A DNA stretch of 24,522 nucleotides from Bacteroidia bacterium (GTDB taxonomy: Bacteria > Bacteroidota > Bacteroidia > Bacteroidales > BM520), in the NCBI GenBank assembly GCA_009930445.1, contig RZYD01000008.1:1-24522 (forward strand), read 5' to 3'. Below the pieces are notes generated by a model that searched no databases, had not been told where the DNA came from, and was given only the letters and a program-made list of their open reading frames with translations. Positions 23,101 through 24,522 of this stretch are shown one piece after another. Made by a program: the position numbers and the translations under genes. The number at the start of each line of letters is the position of its first letter. Within the stretch, counting starts at the first letter, position 1.

Positions 23101-24522
23101 CATTTCATTCTCTTCCGGCCAGATCATTTCTCTGTTTACGGAAGAGGTTCCCCATGGGGTGAAGGTAACCGGGACTTCATATTCATAATAGTTCTCGGTA
23201 AAATCGGCTCCCAGTCGTAAAAAGACGGTAAGCGGTCCGGTTTTGCCATTGTATCGTGCATCGTCTTCAGGGGTTAAGGCGGAGGCATGGATAAACATTT
23301 TTAATGTTTTGAACTGCCTGAAGTCAAAATCAGTATTTTTATAAGCGGCACGTGAATCCCCATCCACAAGATTATACAGGGTCATCGACATGGCCTGTTC
23401 ATTTTCCTGCTGTAGGTTGGTTGTGTTTACGTTTACTTCCCGCTCGATGCCCGGAGGCAGCACATAGGGTACTCGATCAGTGGCCCCTCCGTTTTCTTCA
23501 ATGCTTACCGTGCTGATATCGAGCCGTGTATCGTTTTGAATGTCGTTCGGAATATATTCTCCCGGCGAGAGTAAATCGTAATTATAACGCCGCCATTCCC
23601 CTCTGACCAGCTCAAATGTTCCAAAACGGAGTACACACATCTCACTGAAATCAGTCATAAAAAGCCGAATAAAGCGAATCGAGGTAAAGTCCTGAATGTT
23701 TCCGATTACCCGGGTAGGATTAGAAACGGGAACCTTAAACTGATACCAGTTGACCGAGCCCCGTGTGCCGTTATCTAATGCAATCCCTTTGGCCGCATAG
23801 ATATCAGCAATAAAGTTTTGCCCAATTTCCATCTGCTCCGGATCCAGCACTATTTCGTATTCATAATAATTGTTGGCCTCGCTGAGTGTATTGTCCTTGT
23901 TGATGTCTTCCACATTAGGGATAGTGGAGGCCAGTGTGGGGTAGGTTTCTTCCACCGATTCGGGAGTAGGGGAGTTACCGTCGGGGCCGTTAAACATTTT
24001 GTACCGCTCGAGTATGCTGCTGTATTTGTCGTCGGCGTCGAAATCATAACCCCTGAAATAATGATAATCGTCGGCTGAAGGATCCTCAACGGCTGCCTGC
24101 ACTGCGGGCACACCCACGGTGCCAAACTTCTCAATGAGTTGATTGATATAGCTGTCTTCAAAGAAGCTCTGTTCGTCCTCATTTCTTAATCCGTCGTATC
24201 CCACATCCTGGAATGCTCTGGCATTAGGGTCATTATCGAACGAGTTGATCAGGTTTTGCAGGGTTGGAACGCGCCCCCAAATGGTTGTATCCACATCCAC
24301 GATGTCGGTGCTGTTTAATGGCAGTCCGTTTTCAAAGGATTTGCGGCCGTCTTTCAGAATATCCTCAGAAATATCACCTAAGTTGATAATCAGCTTTCCT
24401 CCGGTGCGGTTGTAAGCCTCCAGCGGTCCGTCGCCATCCGGGTCAGCGAAGGGATCCATCATCCAGAATTCAACATATTCTACATTGGTGGCTTCAAAAT
24501 CGGTGGTTTCGATTTTTCGCAT
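20164..24522 (-). CDS. sprA: Type IX secretion outer-membrane translocon SprA (Sov), C-terminal part
   Basis: SprA forms the very large outer-membrane beta-barrel through which type IX secretion substrates leave the cell; in gliding species it is also needed for motility. The window holds the last 1452 residues. The frame stays open to the right edge, and the ATG there (MRKIETTDFEATN) is internal, so roughly 1000 N-terminal residues are missing. Recognisable SprA segments include VEYVEFWMMDPF near the edge, LWLNELRMTDFDESGGWAATARMN, RYDATYRWQ, and NITHSYKSTF-like NISHSYKSTFNIGSYQTN. The sequence shows the alternating aromatic and polar pattern of a large barrel and ends in GISVRFTLAQ. There is no sign of frameshift. 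The stop lies 74 bases before gcvH. No por/gld genes are visible in the window. Confidence 0.93.
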   Translation of the reverse strand: MRKIETTDFEATNVEYVEFWMMDPFADPDGDGPLEAYNRTGGKLIINLGDISEDILKDGRKSFENGLPLNSTDIVDVDTTIWGRVPTLQNLINSFDNDPNARAFQDVGYDGLRNEDEQSFFEDSYINQLIEKFGTVGVPAVQAAVEDPSADDYHYFRGYDFDADDKYSSILERYKMFNGPDGNSPTPESVEETYPTLASTIPNVEDINKDNTLSEANNYYEYEIVLDPEQMEIGQNFIADIYAAKGIALDNGTRGSVNWYQFKVPVSNPTRVIGNIQDFTSIRFIRLFMTDFSEMCVLRFGTFELVRGEWRRYNYDLLSPGEYIPNDIQNDTRLDISTVSIEENGGATDRVPYVLPPGIEREVNVNTTNLQQENEQAMSMTLYNLVDGDSRAAYKNTDFDFRQFKTLKMFIHASALTPEDDARYNGKTGPLTVFLRLGADFTENYYEYEVPVTFTPWGTSSVNREMIWPEENEMIISLEKLVEVKQNRNSLLSDPESSVSYATPYWEADGKNTITVVGTPSLSDVRVLMVGVRNPKKQLLTDDDDGLPMSAELWLNELRMTDFDESGGWAATARMNANLADLGNFSVSGLYSTPGFGSIEKKVNERAKEITSTWDFATNVELGKFFNEESGIKIPMHFDISETRLTPEYNPLDPDIYLRDDLALLDPQGRDSLKKMTQDYTLRKNINFVNVRKDRMNSTKKDGTPRTPMPWNISNFDVTYSYSEIYHRNIDIEYDIRKTYRGGLGYIYNTQPPQIKPFGKIKFLNKKAFALLRDFNFYPLPKMFSFRTDMNRQYTEKKLRNKSRGDIIIEPTYMKQFDWSRLYNLKYDLAQSIKLDYSASALSYLDEPPGKPQPDSIYNQLRDFGTMNSYDQNFNINWNVPINKIPLMGWIGLTVRYDATYRWQASPRSVQSVLGNTVENSRNATANANVRLSTLYKSIPYVKNLDSRKNTNKRDQRPTQRSIVNNEGAKQDTVEKQKPRINYLKEGFDGILRVLFGIKDASLAYTRNSGNLMPGFMPEPNILGNRTTDWAPGLDYVFGFNQDIRDRAVANHWLTQDTLNNNPFLTNYSENINYRLNYEPFQNFRFEITGMKRTSENYSEIFKADALGQFQSYAAARTGNYSVSILTWRTAFGKDELDDDKSAIFETLKRSRSEIANRLAGQNPNWVAAGKPYVTDSVTGERFPKGYGPTQQDVLVPAFIAAYSGTSASKAGLTAFPAIPMPNWRLTWNGLTNIPWIKQYFRNINISHSYKSTFNIGSYQTNLLYEEFGGAPTALDDAGNYIAQNLMNVVTITEQFAPLINFDITMVNSLLARFEIKKSRSLTMSFVNNQITEVKSDEVIVGLGYRFQDVQFTVRTVGGSGKKSRVKSDLNVKLDFSTRNNKTVLRRLDEEVNQASAGQRIYSINASADYQMNRNLTLRLFYDQTLTKPHIASQYPNSTINSGISVRFTLAQ

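Overview
This window is a stretch of a Bacteroidota chromosome, most likely from Bacteroidales, Marinilabiliales or relatives. The evidence is the type IX secretion translocon SprA followed by gcvH and a TonB-family gene, Bacteroidota-type promoters (-7 TAnnTTTG, once with a well-placed -33 TTG), A-rich leaders without clear Shine-Dalgarno sites, and a sufBCDSE cluster with a MIP18-family gene. The lineage below phylum is inference. Almost all of the window is ordinary, well-packed core metabolism. I found no defence system, CRISPR array, prophage, tRNA or rRNA.

Layout from left to right. Positions 1-~1640 hold an IS4-family insertion sequence, AT-rich, cut by the left window edge and with its ends unresolved. 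Positions 1768-3461 hold the vitamin B6 operon pdxS-pdxT on the minus strand, with a near-perfect promoter and a candidate terminator. Positions 3582-4076 encode a deoxycytidylate deaminase on the plus strand. Positions 4095-15706 hold ten minus-strand genes in transcription order: sufB, sufC, sufD, sufS, sufE, a MIP18/SufT-like gene, dxs, a membrane-anchored serine hydrolase, an NhaC-type antiporter with an added extracytoplasmic domain, and a TSUP-family permease. Positions 15860-18753 hold the divergent pair thiL-uvrC on the plus strand. After a bidirectional terminator come, on the minus strand, tonB, gcvH and the C-terminal 1452 residues of sprA, which runs off the right edge.

Several genes connect through cofactors. 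SufBCD-SufSE build Fe-S clusters and SufS needs PLP, which PdxST makes without DXP. Dxs makes DXP for isoprenoids and the thiamine thiazole, and its own cofactor TPP is the product of ThiL. UvrC carries the four-cysteine pattern reported to hold an Fe-S cluster in E. coli. These links are inference from known pathways.

The points most worth a second look are a CxxCxxHC tail on SufD, the signal-peptide and beta-domain addition on the NhaC-like antiporter, promoter evidence that moves the starts of pdxS and gcvH downstream of the longest open frames, a long structured inverted repeat between gcvH and tonB, and palindromes upstream of the transposase. None of these shows a new biological system.
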